NCBI GenBank assembly: GCA_021791875.1
Contig: JAJYVU010000018.1
Location: forward strand, 1 to 54,081
Direction: 5' to 3'
Length of the DNA stretch: 54,081 nucleotides
From: Acidobacteriota bacterium
Lineage (GTDB): Bacteria > Acidobacteriota > Terriglobia > Terriglobales > Acidobacteriaceae
How positions within the stretch are numbered: position 1 is the first letter of the stretch; each line of letters begins with the position of its first letter. The position numbers and the translations under genes were made by a program. The notes beneath the pieces are model-generated. The model was not told where the DNA came from. It did no database searches and was given only the letters and a program-made list of their open reading frames with translations. This document shows positions 1 through 7,868 of this stretch, in pieces.

Positions 1-1
1 C

Positions 2-103
2 AATCACTTCGACGAACGGACCAGAACCAGGCACATCCAACGCCTCATCCACCGTCTGGAAAATTTCGGCTTCGATGTCCATCTCACTCCCAAAGCCGCG
101 TAG
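2..103 (+). CDS. C-terminal fragment of an unrecognised protein, possibly a transposase tail
   Basis: An open frame enters from the left edge and stops at TAG 101-103, giving 33 residues that end in GFDVHLTPKAA. The basic helix followed by a short beta-like tail (RLIHRLENFGFDVHLTP) recalls the C-termini of some bacterial transposases, but this is recollection of style and not a match. The body of the gene is outside the window, so function cannot be settled. The repeat-rich accessory stretch that follows is compatible with a mobile-element boundary. It could equally be the tail of an ordinary DNA-binding protein. Confidence 0.35.
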   Translation, partial: NHFDERTRTRHIQRLIHRLENFGFDVHLTPKAA

Positions 104-590
104 AAGGAAGTTTGTTTCTTTCTAGCAATTTTCGGGGTAATTCCCGGCGATTTGGGGGTGGAAATCTACCGCGAAGGCGCCAAGAGCGCGAAGGCGGGAT
201 GGGTTGGGGGGTATATTGCTGAAGGCTGCCCCGTTTCCCGATACGTATCCTATTCGGGCGCGCACAAATCGTTGTAGATGAGTGCCTTGGCCCTTTTGGT
301 AGGAACGAACGGACAACCAATGCACTAAATGGAGCCCAGAGACTCTCGGAAGGACTCCGCGCTTCGAAGCGCGAGCTTTTGGACGACACATACCTCGGGA
401 GCCCGATGCCTGAGATCGAGTAAAGATAGGCTGACTCAACGCATCCACCCCGTCACTCCCAGGTAAATGCCCCAAGGAACTGCTGGATTTTGCCGGCTGG
501 CGGGGCCATACTATCCGGTTTGGGTTTTGCCGATCTTCGAGGCACGCCTCGTGGTTCGATTCTGAAAGATGTATTCGATTCGGTAGTGCC
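104..590. other. intergenic stretch without recognisable gene
   Basis: About 490 bases between the left-edge gene and the Ig-domain lipoprotein. Minus-strand open frames exist but show no family resemblance, ribosome binding site or sensible composition. A GGTTCGATTC stretch near 552 resembles a tRNA T-loop, but no cloverleaf can be built around it. Confidence 0.5.
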
Positions 591-1802
591 ATGAGCTATC
601 AGGTTCGCGCCCGCTTCGGCAGGTATACATGTTCGATTCTTCTGGCCGGCATGCTGCTTTCGGGTTTCGGGTGTGGTAGTTCGCAGAATCTAACAGGCTC
701 CAATTCGAAGCTGACAATTTATGGCCCGCCAAATAACGTCACGACGCCGTTGGGCCAGACAGCCACGTTTGAAGTCTTCGCCAGGGGACCGGGCCCGCTC
801 AGCTATCAATGGGAGAGAAACAGCGTCGCGATTTCCGGGGCAAATCAATCTTCCTATACCACCCCGCCTGTGACGGCTTCCGATACGGGCACAACCTACG
901 CCGTCATCGTGTCGTATGGAAAATCCTCGATCACCAGTGTGCCCGCTACTTTGACTGTAGGCCCGCGATCGCCTTTGGCGGGTGATCTGAGGTTCCAGCA
1001 GGTGGACTCGCCGGCGGGCGCAGTCCAAGGGTATGTGGTCCCCATCCAGCTCATCTATCCGTTAGGGATTTCCTATCCAGCGGCCATTGGAAGCCCGTTG
1101 CGCATGGGGCCTGGCCAGTGTGTGACCGGTGTCGCTCAAGATTGCTGGTGGGATTATGACCTCTGGCCCTCTCCAACGAGCGAGCCGGTATCGACCGAGT
1201 ACGTTCCTGATACATATGAGAAGCTGGCAACTGACCTCAGCCCCGACAGCCCCCCTTTTCAGTGGCTGGGTGGAAACGCGGCAGGAAATATCGTCGTAAC
1301 CTCCCTGGACATTGAGACCGATGAGGACGTCTTTGGCGATTCGATGGTGAAGGGCCCGGCCGGGGGCTTCGACATGAAGTACCAAACCGCTTCGCTGCAG
1401 GACTTGCCGGCGGCAATTGCCGATGACGGTGCCAATGGCCGCGTGGTGACTGCCATTTCCTTCAACGATGCCGCGGGCGATGTTGTGTTCCTGTCATACG
1501 GATGGACCTCGGAAGCTCACACCGCCTACGACACCGAAGTCCAAACGGTTCCGTACGATGACATTGGTCCCGCCGCGAAATCTCTCTCGTCCTCGGGCTA
1601 CATCCTCACGGCCTTCGGCGGCAACGGTCCCGACGGGTACATTCTTGTGGGGACCAAGGTGCAGGGCGATACTCTTCCTCGCCCCATCCTCATATCCCCT
1701 AAGTACTCAGACTCCACCGCTGGCTATGCGCTGGTGGGATGGGCCGTGAACGTGCCCTCGGGCGCCGCTTCGTCTCCGCCGGTTTGGATTTTCGAAAAAT
1801 AG
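591..1802 (+). CDS. Secreted lipoprotein with an N-terminal Ig-like domain
   Basis: A 403-residue protein with a basic N-terminus, a hydrophobic core and a lipobox-like LLSGFGCG around residues 22-29, so it is probably exported and lipid-anchored. Residues about 40-122 look like an immunoglobulin-type fold: PPNNVTTPLGQTATFEV, SYQWERN, a Ser/Thr-rich segment and VPATLTVG, the pattern of Ig/PKD-like repeats in surface proteins. The rest has no family I recognise; it contains repeated short beta-like stretches and a Trp/Cys cluster (CVTGVAQDCWWDYD). No partner gene is adjacent, and downstream lies a repeat field. A role at the cell surface is inferred from export and the Ig fold; ligand unknown. 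Confidence 0.75.
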   Translation: MSYQVRARFGRYTCSILLAGMLLSGFGCGSSQNLTGSNSKLTIYGPPNNVTTPLGQTATFEVFARGPGPLSYQWERNSVAISGANQSSYTTPPVTASDTGTTYAVIVSYGKSSITSVPATLTVGPRSPLAGDLRFQQVDSPAGAVQGYVVPIQLIYPLGISYPAAIGSPLRMGPGQCVTGVAQDCWWDYDLWPSPTSEPVSTEYVPDTYEKLATDLSPDSPPFQWLGGNAAGNIVVTSLDIETDEDVFGDSMVKGPAGGFDMKYQTASLQDLPAAIADDGANGRVVTAISFNDAAGDVVFLSYGWTSEAHTAYDTEVQTVPYDDIGPAAKSLSSSGYILTAFGGNGPDGYILVGTKVQGDTLPRPILISPKYSDSTAGYALVGWAVNVPSGAASSPPVWIFEK

Positions 1803-1917
1803 GACTCCCGAAGGGAGCAGTTCCGCTGCGGTCGCAACGATTCCGCCGCTGCTCTGCACAACAAGCCCAGCGGATTCGTTACGATGTTCCGCCAGACCTC
1901 GGATTCCCATCAAAGTA

Positions 1918-1958
1918 CTTGTGGAGTGCATCCACAAGCGCCTGGGACCGCGGGTCCC
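1918..1958. repeat. Two adjacent perfect hairpins
   Basis: CTTGTGGA (1918-1925) pairs with TCCACAAG (1931-1938) across a 5-base loop, and GGGACC (1944-1949) pairs with GGTCCC (1953-1958) across GCG. They lie about 115-155 bases past the lipoprotein stop, have no T-run, and so look more like small palindromic repeats than an intrinsic terminator. Confidence 0.6.
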
Positions 1959-2056
1959 GCTTTTGAGACCCGGGATTGAAGTCACGATGCGGGAAATGCG
2001 CTTATGACGTTCTCCGACACACACACTCAGAACCGCTGGGTCCGCGGCTGATCCTC

Positions 2057-2092
2057 GCCCCAAATAAAGGCATCGGTTACAACTATTGGGGC
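2057..2092. repeat. Palindromic repeat of the GGGGCAYYC type
   Basis: GCCCCAAATA (2057-2066) pairs with TATTGGGGC (2084-2092) with one bulged base. The right arm runs into GGGGCATTCC, the tail shared in variant form (GGGGCACCCGG, GGGGCATCCGG) by hairpins near 6,761, 5,931, 16,949 and 17,374. Confidence 0.5.
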
Positions 2093-2283
2093 ATTCCTCC
2101 CGAAAAGTCGGCTTGTAGGGAATGGATTGCATCTGGCTACATTGAGGGCAGGGGACCGCAGATTTCTCGACTTGGCGCCTTGCTACCCCGCGAGTCAGGA
2201 CCTGTTCGTGGGGACCCCGGTGTTGCGACTTCGCTCGAAAGGACCGATTGATGGGGGCGTCTGGCTTACCAGCTTTTGTAACT

Positions 2284-2337
2284 GCAGATTCTTCGACTTC
2301 GCTTGTCCGCGAGCGGCCAAGCTCCGCTCAGAATGAC
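2284..2337 (+). repeat. Dispersed palindromic repeat, family A
   Basis: Starts GCAGATTCTTCGACTTCGC and ends GAATGAC, with a variable GC-rich middle. Same end sequences recur at 2371, 2874, 13271, 17411, 25540 and 44142. Confidence 0.6.
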
Positions 2338-2370
2338 CTATCGGGGGGGTGTTCGGAAGGGATAAATACC

Positions 2371-2415
2371 GCAGGTTCCTCCGCTTCGCGCCCCTGACGC
2401 TGCGGTCGGGATGAC
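2371..2415 (+). repeat. Dispersed palindromic repeat, family A
   Basis: GCAGGTTCCTCCGCTTCG at the left and GCGGTCGGGATGAC at the right, with a short variable middle of about 13 bases. Intergenic, upstream of the 57-residue protein. Confidence 0.65.
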
Positions 2416-2548
2416 AATTTTATTGATTTGCCAAGCTTTCTTTTGTGCTCGGGCATGCGAATGTCATAAATGACGATTGCGACATGTTGAGTGTTTTGGC
2501 TCAAGGGTTTGCGGTTGGAACCGATGTAAGGGGCAGGAGGTGCAATCC

Positions 2549-2722
2549 ATGATTGCTCCAGTTTCTGGCGCGAATGCCGTATCGCAGATTTCCGCGAGCC
2601 AGCAGATGGCTGCTGTGACACAGACGCAGCAGGCGACCCTTCAACCCGACAAGGCGAGCATCAGCCCGCAGGGGCAGCAGATGTCTGCCGGCGATGTGGA
2701 CCATGACGGCGACAGCCACTAA
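2549..2722 (+). CDS. Small 57-residue Gln/Ser-rich protein
   Basis: The ATG at 2549 is preceded by a strong ribosome binding site, AGGAGGT at 2535-2541, with seven bases of spacing, which selects this start over the upstream in-frame ATG at 2477. The product is soluble, rich in Gln, Ala and Ser (SQISASQQMAAVTQTQQATL), and ends in an acidic histidine tail, GDVDHDGDSH. There is no signal peptide or membrane segment. A well-formed terminator-like hairpin follows at 2811. Start signal and terminator together make it a credible independent gene. I do not recognise a family; the composition somewhat resembles small motility- or secretion-associated proteins, but that is only an impression. Confidence 0.6.
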   Translation: MIAPVSGANAVSQISASQQMAAVTQTQQATLQPDKASISPQGQQMSAGDVDHDGDSH

Positions 2723-2810
2723 AGGGTGAAGCGCAGTGAGTTTTTGCGGGCTGGAGACGGCCTGCGGGATTCCGATGCGCTGAGCCGTAATCCGCACAAG
2801 GACCGTATGA

Positions 2811-2842
2811 GGGAGCGCGTTGGCGCTCCCTGGTCTGTTTTT
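2811..2842 (+). terminator. Intrinsic terminator after the 57-residue gene
   Basis: GGGAGCGC (2811-2818) pairs perfectly with GCGCTCCC (2823-2830) over a GTTG loop, followed by TGGTCTGTTTTT. It lies about 90 bases past the stop at 2722. Confidence 0.75.
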
Positions 2843-2873
2843 GAGGGGAGTTTTTTGGGGTGGTGAAGGAACC

Positions 2874-2916
2874 GCAGATTTCTCCACTTCGCGCTGCGCG
2901 CTTCGGTCGAAATGAC
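2874..2916 (+). repeat. Dispersed palindromic repeat, family A
   Basis: GCAGATTTCTCCACTTCGC at the left, CTTCGGTCGAAATGAC at the right, with a GCGC-rich middle of a few bases. Confidence 0.65.
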
Positions 2917-3059
2917 CCATTCGGGCTTGGGCTTTCCATTCCTACTCTTCGCACAGAAAAGGTGTGAAGGATGGCACACCCAGTTGGCCAGTATTCTGGA
3001 ATTAGCATCCGTGCGACGATTTGCCGGAACACCACTCCGTATCTCAGTGCGAGTGCAAC

Positions 3060-3857
3060 TCACACACTTGCTTCGTAGGAGCCACGCGGCGGCGGGGCTG
3101 CGTCATCCACCCGAATCATAGGGCTGATCTCAATGCATTCAAGCACCTGACTTTTCAGAAGTGTAGTAATCAGTTGCGAAGGTCCGCCCACAATCGTGAA
3201 TGTAAGGTCATAGTCCGAGCAGACGCACCATTGATGGTCCTGTGGCCACCAGTACTCCGGGCCGAATTGGTAATTTGCGAAGAACTCGGGGACATCTTCC
3301 AGCGGTCCTTCAAATAGCAGCCGTTGGTCCGTTCCTAGGTATGGAATTTCAGGAAGTCTAAAGCTACATGTGTGCTCCGATGTACTCTTCACAAGAATCG
3401 ATGCGAGTTCACGGCATTCATCGAAGTCCAAAGCACCGTCTGCCGGCCCAGCAATGAATCGTGGCCAGCATAGCGGATTTAGCTCTAGTGCTCTCGAAAA
3501 CCAGGCGTGCGTTATTTCCTGTGAATAGGGCACCCCAAGTGCTTGTGCGGCTTCCTTCCAGAAGATTCTTGATCCTATTGGCCTGGAGGCAACCAAGTTC
3601 TTGATCGAAACGCAATCTGGAATATGCAAGATTGCACGCTCCTTTTTGGATAGCGAATGATCGACTCTGTCTTCAACTGCATCCAGCCGGTGCAGGATTT
3701 TTGCATAACGCTCGAATTGCAAAGGAATGACGCAGGCCAGGGGCACACCGCTATTTGGGGAATAGACAGGCGGAAACGGCTGCCGCCCTGTTCTAATCCA
3801 CTCGAAACTGGATGCGTTCTCGATGCTTTTCACGATCACATTGTATGACCGCCACAA
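3060..3857 (-). CDS. Uncharacterised 265-residue protein, orphan, low GC
   Basis: No family can be named with certainty. The C-terminal third has a recurrent-looking pattern, FGPEYWWPQDHQWCVCSDYD followed by TIVGG, that I associate with uncharacterised bacterial proteins found near toxin-immunity or SMI1-like genes; this is an impression only. There is no signal peptide or membrane helix, so it is probably cytoplasmic. Codon use is visibly less GC-biased than the neighbouring cca gene, and it stands alone between repeats, which suggests acquisition by transfer. The frame opens at a TTG (3857); GTG codons at 3839 and 3833 are alternative starts and no clear ribosome binding site decides between them. 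Confidence 0.6.
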   Translation of the reverse strand: MWRSYNVIVKSIENASSFEWIRTGRQPFPPVYSPNSGVPLACVIPLQFERYAKILHRLDAVEDRVDHSLSKKERAILHIPDCVSIKNLVASRPIGSRIFWKEAAQALGVPYSQEITHAWFSRALELNPLCWPRFIAGPADGALDFDECRELASILVKSTSEHTCSFRLPEIPYLGTDQRLLFEGPLEDVPEFFANYQFGPEYWWPQDHQWCVCSDYDLTFTIVGGPSQLITTLLKSQVLECIEISPMIRVDDAAPPPRGSYEASV

Positions 3858-3946
3858 TGGTTTCCGGAGTATTCCCGAGGAGTCGGCTTGTCGTGAGTGG
3901 TTTGCTTTTGGAGGGTATAGGAATGGTTGTGGTTAGGGGAGGATGG

Positions 3947-5350
3947 TCAGAGTGTGGGTTCGGGTGATTCGGTGGAGCGGACGAGGTCGAGGGCTTCCTG
4001 AAGGGTGTGAATGCGGCCTTCGAGCTGGGCGTCTTCAGCGAGGGCGAGGAGCTTTTTGAAGCGCGGGCCGGGCTGGTAGCCGGCTTCGATGAGTTCGCGG
4101 CCGGTGAGTAACAGTTTGGGCTGGACGGACTCGGGCGGCAGCTCGGCGAAACGCTTGCGGGCGAAGTCGTAGAGGGTGAGGTCGCCGTGGCTGGAGAGGC
4201 AGTCGATGCGGTGCAGGGCGAGGTGCTCGTCGAAATGGGGCAGGCGGAAGAAGCGCTTGAGGGTGGACTCGCGCATGTCTTTCACATGGCCGAAGCGCAT
4301 GTGGTTGTCGACGAGGGCGAGGATCTGGTCGGTTTCGTCATTGGAGAAGCGGAGGCGGCGGCAGATTTCGGCGGCGATTTTGACGCCGACTTCAACGTGG
4401 CCGTTGAAGCGGATGCGGTCGGGCGCGCGCTGGAAGGTGGCGGGCTTGCCGATGTCGTGGAGGAGTGCGCCCCAGGCGAGCGTGGGCGAGCAGTTGGCGG
4501 GGAGTTTTTCGAGCAGAAGCAGGGTGTGGATCCAGACGTCGCCCTCGGGGTGGTATTGCGGGGGCTGCTCGACGCCGTGGAGGCGGTCGATTTCAGGGAG
4601 GACTTCGGGAAGCAGGCGGGTTTCGTCGAGGAGTTCGAAGGCGCGGCGGGCGTGGCCCTCGGTGAGCATGCGGGTGAGCTCGTCGCGGACGCGCTCGCGG
4701 CTGACCTGGGCGATGGCGGGCGCAAGGCTGCGGATGGCGGCGGCGGTGGCGGGGTCGAGGGTGTAGCCGAAGCGGGCGGCGAAGCGGACGGCGCGGAGCA
4801 TGCGGAGCTTGTCCTCAGTGAAGCGGAGGATGGGGTCGCCGATGGCGCGGATGATGCCGGCCTGGAGGTCTTCGCGGCCGTGGACGTAGTCGAGGAGGGC
4901 GGCTTGGAGGGCTTCGGGCGGGATGGGCCATGTGGCGGGGAGTTTCAGGGGGTCGAGCAGCATGCCGTTGATGGTGAAGTCGCGGCGGCGGACGTCGTCC
5001 TGGGGGTGGTCTGCGAAGGTGACTTCAGAGGGGTGGCGGCCGTCGAGGTAAGCGCCGTCGCTGCGGAAGGTGGCGACCTCGGTGAGGATGGGCTGGTCGT
5101 CGATGGTCTGGCGGACGAGGACGACGCCGAAGTGGGCGCCGACGGCGAAGGTTTGCGGGAAGAGATCGAGAACGAGGCCGGGGCGGGCGTTGGTGGTGAC
5201 GTCGTAGTCCTTGGGGGTGAGGCCGAGGAGGAGGTCGCGGACGCATCCGCCGGCGAAGTAGGCCTGGTAGCCGAGGTTGCGCAGGCGGCGGACGATGTGG
5301 CCGGCGGCCTGGAAGGCTGGGGATGGCGGGATGGCGTCGGGCGATGGCAT
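3947..5350 (-). CDS. cca: CCA tRNA nucleotidyltransferase / poly(A) polymerase family
   Basis: A 467-residue nucleotidyltransferase that adds or repairs the 3' CCA end of tRNAs, or a close poly(A)-polymerase relative. The class II head domain is clear: GGCVRDLLLG near residues 34-43, DYDVTTNA with the catalytic aspartates near 48-55, and RRRDFTINGMLLD near 121-133. The neck with RMLRAVRFAARFGY follows. The C-terminal part contains an HD phosphohydrolase-type motif, LLHDIGKPATF near residue 300, and DNHMRFGHVKDM. It is monocistronic and divergent from tsaD, 59 bases away. Both act on tRNA, so the shared intergenic space could hold both promoters. CCA versus poly(A) specificity cannot be decided from sequence alone. 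Confidence 0.9.
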   Translation of the reverse strand: MPSPDAIPPSPAFQAAGHIVRRLRNLGYQAYFAGGCVRDLLLGLTPKDYDVTTNARPGLVLDLFPQTFAVGAHFGVVLVRQTIDDQPILTEVATFRSDGAYLDGRHPSEVTFADHPQDDVRRRDFTINGMLLDPLKLPATWPIPPEALQAALLDYVHGREDLQAGIIRAIGDPILRFTEDKLRMLRAVRFAARFGYTLDPATAAAIRSLAPAIAQVSRERVRDELTRMLTEGHARRAFELLDETRLLPEVLPEIDRLHGVEQPPQYHPEGDVWIHTLLLLEKLPANCSPTLAWGALLHDIGKPATFQRAPDRIRFNGHVEVGVKIAAEICRRLRFSNDETDQILALVDNHMRFGHVKDMRESTLKRFFRLPHFDEHLALHRIDCLSSHGDLTLYDFARKRFAELPPESVQPKLLLTGRELIEAGYQPGPRFKKLLALAEDAQLEGRIHTLQEALDLVRSTESPEPTL

Positions 5351-5409
5351 GCGGGCTGGCTCTACCCTTCATGATGCACCGGAAGCGGGCAGGGTCAATA
5401 GAATGAGAG

Positions 5410-6714
5410 ATGAGGAAGATTGTGACGGAAGTGAAACAAGGCCGGGGCAGGGTGCCGCAGGGATTGATTCTGGGCATCGAGAGCTCGTGCGACGAGACGG
5501 CGGCGGCGGTGGTGAGGGGCGGCCGGGAGACGCTGTCGAATGTGGTGGCGTCGCAGATTGCGCTGCATGCGCGGTTTGGCGGGGTGGTTCCGGAGCTGGC
5601 TTCGCGGGAGCATTTGCGGGCGGTAGTTCCGGTGGTGGAAGCGGCGATGGCCGAGGCAGGCGTGGCGTTTGCAGATCTGGACGCGGTGGCGGTAACGGAG
5701 GGGCCGGGACTGCCGGGGGCGCTGCTGGTGGGCGTGAGTTATGCCAAGGCGCTGGCGTTCGGGCTGGGGAAGCCGCTGATTGCGGTGAATCATCTGGAGG
5801 GGCATATTCACGCGGTGCTGCTGGAAGTGCTGGCCGCACGGGCGGACGCGCAAATCCCACACAAGCCAACTTCAGGCTTGTATCCACCCCACGAACAAGG
5901 ACCTGTTCGTGGGGGGCCCGGCAATGGGGCACCCGGGGAGCCTTTTGAGGCGGGGCAGACTATTCTTGCGCTGGTGGTTTCTGGCGGGCATACGCATTTG
6001 TATCTGGCACAGGAACAAAATGGTGCGTGGCACTACCGCAATGTGGGGCGCACGGTGGACGACGCGGCGGGCGAGGCGTTCGACAAGGTGGCGAAGCTGC
6101 TGGGACTGGGGTATCCGGGCGGGCCGTGGCTGGATGCGCTGGCTCCGTTTGGCGACGCAGGGGCGGTGCCGTTTTCGTTTGCGCAGATCAAAGCCAAGGC
6201 GCATCGCAGGGGCGAAGCGGGCGCGCTGGATCCGAAGGAGGCGACGTATTTTTCCTTCAGCGGGATCAAGACGGCGGTGCTGCGCTACACGCAGGTGCAT
6301 GGGATGGAAGAGCGGATTGCGCAGCGGCGGGCGGCGCTGGCGGCGATGCCGGGGGCGAGTCCCAAGCGGGATTTGGAGTTGGTGCGCGCGCTGTGCGACC
6401 AGGAGACACTGGATTTGATTGCGAGCTTTCAGCGGGCGGTGGTGGAGGACTTGCGGCGGAAGACGTTCCAGACGGCGGAGCGGTTTGGTGCGGCGAGCGT
6501 GCTGGTGTCGGGCGGGGTGGCGGCGAACCGCGAGTTGCGGGAGCACTTCACGGCCGAGGCGCGGGCACAGGGGTTGCCGATTGCGTTTCCGAGTTTGAAG
6601 CTGTCTACGGATAACGCCGCGATGATTGCGGCGGCGGCTTGGCCGAAGCTGGTGACGGGGAAGTTTGCAGACGAGCGGTTGACGGCGGACGCGGCGCTGA
6701 AGCTGGGTGTGTGA
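5410..6714 (+). CDS. tsaD: tRNA N6-adenosine threonylcarbamoyltransferase TsaD
   Basis: Catalytic subunit of the complex that transfers threonylcarbamoyl to A37 of ANN-decoding tRNAs. Family signatures are intact: [14 protein letters not shown] near residues 17-30, the metal-binding NHLEGHIHA near 127-135, [12 protein letters not shown] near 187-198, [24 protein letters not shown] and [13 protein letters not shown]. At 434 residues it is about 90 longer than the usual 340. About 28 extra residues (roughly 149-176) are encoded by a pair of DNA hairpins at 5861-5914 plus a GGGGCACCCGG tail, lying between the HxxxH motif and the VVSGGH strand; a second, helical expansion follows the FSGIKTA motif (about residues 298-330). 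The stop codon TGA overlaps an 11-bp duplication described separately. Confidence 0.93.
   Translation: MRKIVTEVKQGRGRVPQGLILGIESSCDETAAAVVRGGRETLSNVVASQIALHARFGGVVPELASREHLRAVVPVVEAAMAEAGVAFADLDAVAVTEGPGLPGALLVGVSYAKALAFGLGKPLIAVNHLEGHIHAVLLEVLAARADAQIPHKPTSGLYPPHEQGPVRGGPGNGAPGEPFEAGQTILALVVSGGHTHLYLAQEQNGAWHYRNVGRTVDDAAGEAFDKVAKLLGLGYPGGPWLDALAPFGDAGAVPFSFAQIKAKAHRRGEAGALDPKEATYFSFSGIKTAVLRYTQVHGMEERIAQRRAALAAMPGASPKRDLELVRALCDQETLDLIASFQRAVVEDLRRKTFQTAERFGAASVLVSGGVAANRELREHFTAEARAQGLPIAFPSLKLSTDNAAMIAAAAWPKLVTGKFADERLTADAALKLGV
5861..5937 (+). repeat. Palindromic element inside the tsaD reading frame
   Basis: Two hairpins in tandem: ACAAGCC (5861-5867) with GGCTTGT (5875-5881), and CCCCACGAACA (5887-5897) with TGTTCGTGGGG (5904-5914), the latter perfect over 11 bp. 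They are followed by GCAATGGGGCACCCGG, the tail seen in intergenic palindromes near 6,756 and 17,371. The element keeps the tsaD frame open and encodes the Pro/Gly-rich [20 protein letters not shown]. Confidence 0.75.
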
Positions 6715-6778
6715 ATGAAGCGCAGACCCCACTCATCGCGATACGACCGCGATGAATGGGGCACCCGGCTGGGTGTGT
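6702..6778 (+). repeat. Small palindromic element flanked by an 11-bp direct duplication
   Basis: GCTGGGTGTGT occurs at 6702-6712, at the end of tsaD, and again at 6768-6778. Between them lies AATGAAGCGC, a hairpin with 14-base arms (6727-6740 and 6748-6761, one mismatch, 7-base loop) and GGGGCACCCG. The arrangement looks like an insertion with target duplication; before insertion tsaD would have ended GTG TAA instead of GTG TGA. A second element beginning AATGAAGCGC and ending ATGAATGGGGCACCCGG is at 17344-17383. Confidence 0.7.
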
Positions 6779-6789
6779 AACTAAGTCAA

Positions 6790-7395
6790 TTACTTTTTGC
6801 GGATGTAGCGGCGGCCGGAGATTTCGTATTTCCCTGAGATGACCTTGGCGATGGCTTCGGAGTAGGCGATGTGTTCCTCGGTGAGGATGCGGCGGGCGAG
6901 AGTGGGCTCGTCATCGGTGTCGAGGACAGGGACAGTGCGCTGGGTGATGATGACACCGTGGTCGAGTTGCTCATCGACGAAGTGGACGGTGCAGCCGGCG
7001 ACGTGGACGCCGTAGTCGAAGGCCTGCTGCTGGGCGTCGAGGCCGGGGAAGGCCGGGAGCAGCGAGGGATGGATGTTGAGGATGCGCTGCGGGAAGGCCT
7101 GGATGAAGCCGGGCGAGAGCAGGCGCATGTATCCGGCGAGGATGACGTAGTCGACCTGATGGGCGCGGAGGGTGGCGATGATTTCGGCATCGTGCTCGGC
7201 GCGCTTGCGACCGTTGGCTTCGATGGCGACGGCGGTGAGGCCGCGGTTGCGGGCGGCGTCGAGGCCGGGCGCGTCGGCCTTATTGGAGATCACGACGGCG
7301 ATTTCGCAGTTAGTGAGCGAGCCGGCGGCGATGTTGTCCGCGATGGCGAGGAAGTTGGAGCCGCGGCCAGAGAGCAGGATGCCGAGACGAGTCAT
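6790..7395 (-). CDS. purN: Phosphoribosylglycinamide formyltransferase
   Basis: A 201-residue enzyme of de novo purine synthesis that transfers a formyl group from 10-formyl-tetrahydrofolate to glycinamide ribonucleotide. Near the N-terminus LLSGRGSNFLAI forms the phosphate-binding loop. The catalytic region is intact: VILAGYMRLLSPGFI, then NIHPSLLPAFPG carrying the catalytic Asn and His, and TVHFVDEQLDHGVIITQ with the conserved Asp. Length is typical for the family. It converges with tsaD, the 75-base gap being almost filled by the palindromic element at 6702-6778. purM lies about 470 bases upstream of its start, separated by a plus-strand lipoprotein gene, so the two pur genes are near but not co-transcribed. 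Confidence 0.93.
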   Translation of the reverse strand: MTRLGILLSGRGSNFLAIADNIAAGSLTNCEIAVVISNKADAPGLDAARNRGLTAVAIEANGRKRAEHDAEIIATLRAHQVDYVILAGYMRLLSPGFIQAFPQRILNIHPSLLPAFPGLDAQQQAFDYGVHVAGCTVHFVDEQLDHGVIITQRTVPVLDTDDEPTLARRILTEEHIAYSEAIAKVISGKYEISGRRYIRKK

Positions 7396-7498
7396 GAGGT
7401 TAGTGTAATGCGCAGGAAAAGTGTGCGGGGAAGAGCAACTGATGGAGCGAGGGAGGGTCCATGCAGCGGTAGTAAAAATTCTGCTCTTGAGGGTGAAG

Positions 7499-7807
7499 AT
7501 GAAACGGGTCTTTGTAGTGTCGCTGATGATGGGTTTGATTGCGCTGGCCGGGTGCGGGCATCCAGCGTACTATGCGCCGGGTCCACCTCCACCTCCTCCG
7601 GCATACCAGCATGCGCGGCATGAGGGTTTCCATGATGGCGTGATGGCGGCGCGGAGGGACAGGGCGCGCGGGATGGGACCGGATGTGGATCGTCATCCCT
7701 GGTTCCGCAGGCCGCCTGTGCCGCCGCCTTTGATGGGTGCTTACCGCAAGGCATTCCAGAATGGATACCGCTCCGTGTATCGCAATGGGGAAGGGGATCG
7801 CGATTAG
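7499..7807 (+). CDS. Small Pro/His/Arg-rich lipoprotein
   Basis: A 102-residue protein starting at the ATG at 7499, which directly precedes a basic residue pair and a hydrophobic stretch ending in the lipobox LIALAGCG (about residues 13-20). The mature part begins with PAYYAPGPPPPPPAYQHARH and then alternates basic, aromatic and proline residues; HEGFHDGVMAARRDRARG and MGAYRKAFQNGYRSVYRNG look like two related basic repeats, a pattern seen in small uncharacterised envelope lipoproteins. It sits between purN and purM on the opposite strand and ends in its own strong terminator at 7820, so it is an independent unit. Function unknown. Confidence 0.7.
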   Translation: MKRVFVVSLMMGLIALAGCGHPAYYAPGPPPPPPAYQHARHEGFHDGVMAARRDRARGMGPDVDRHPWFRRPPVPPPLMGAYRKAFQNGYRSVYRNGEGDRD

Positions 7808-7819
7808 GAGGGCAAGCAC

Positions 7820-7856
7820 AACGGGGAGCGGCTGATGCCGCTCCCCGTTTCGTTTT
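7820..7856 (+). terminator. Intrinsic terminator after the small lipoprotein gene
   Basis: AACGGGGAGCGG (7820-7831) pairs perfectly with CCGCTCCCCGTT (7838-7849) over CTGATG, followed by TCGTTTT. It can also serve purM, which converges from the other side and stops at 7869. Confidence 0.85.
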
Positions 7857-7868
7857 ATGCGGGAAGAT

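Larger units (their letters stand above)
1803..2548. other. Repeat-filled intergenic region
   Basis: About 750 bases without a convincing gene. It holds several short hairpins (1918-1938, 1944-1958, 2057-2092) and at least two clear and one degraded copy of the GCAGRTTCCTCCGCTTCG...RATGAC repeat family (2284-2337, 2371-2415, and a divergent one near 2158-2245). The stretch around 2195-2217 shares CAGGACCTGTTCGTGGGG-type sequence with the hairpin inside tsaD. Confidence 0.6.
2723..3059. other. Intergenic region with terminator and one family A repeat
   Basis: Holds the hairpin terminator at 2811-2842 and the family A repeat at 2874-2916. The remainder, up to the stop codon of the minus-strand 265-residue gene, shows nothing recognisable. 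Confidence 0.6.

Noticed and set aside
1707..2132. A 141-codon minus-strand frame downstream of the Ig-domain lipoprotein
   Set aside because: It overlaps the lipoprotein end and several palindromic repeats, and has no start signal or family likeness.
4187..5374. A 395-codon plus-strand frame opposite cca
   Set aside because: Gly/Ala/Val/Glu-rich antisense translation; cca motifs on the other strand are complete.
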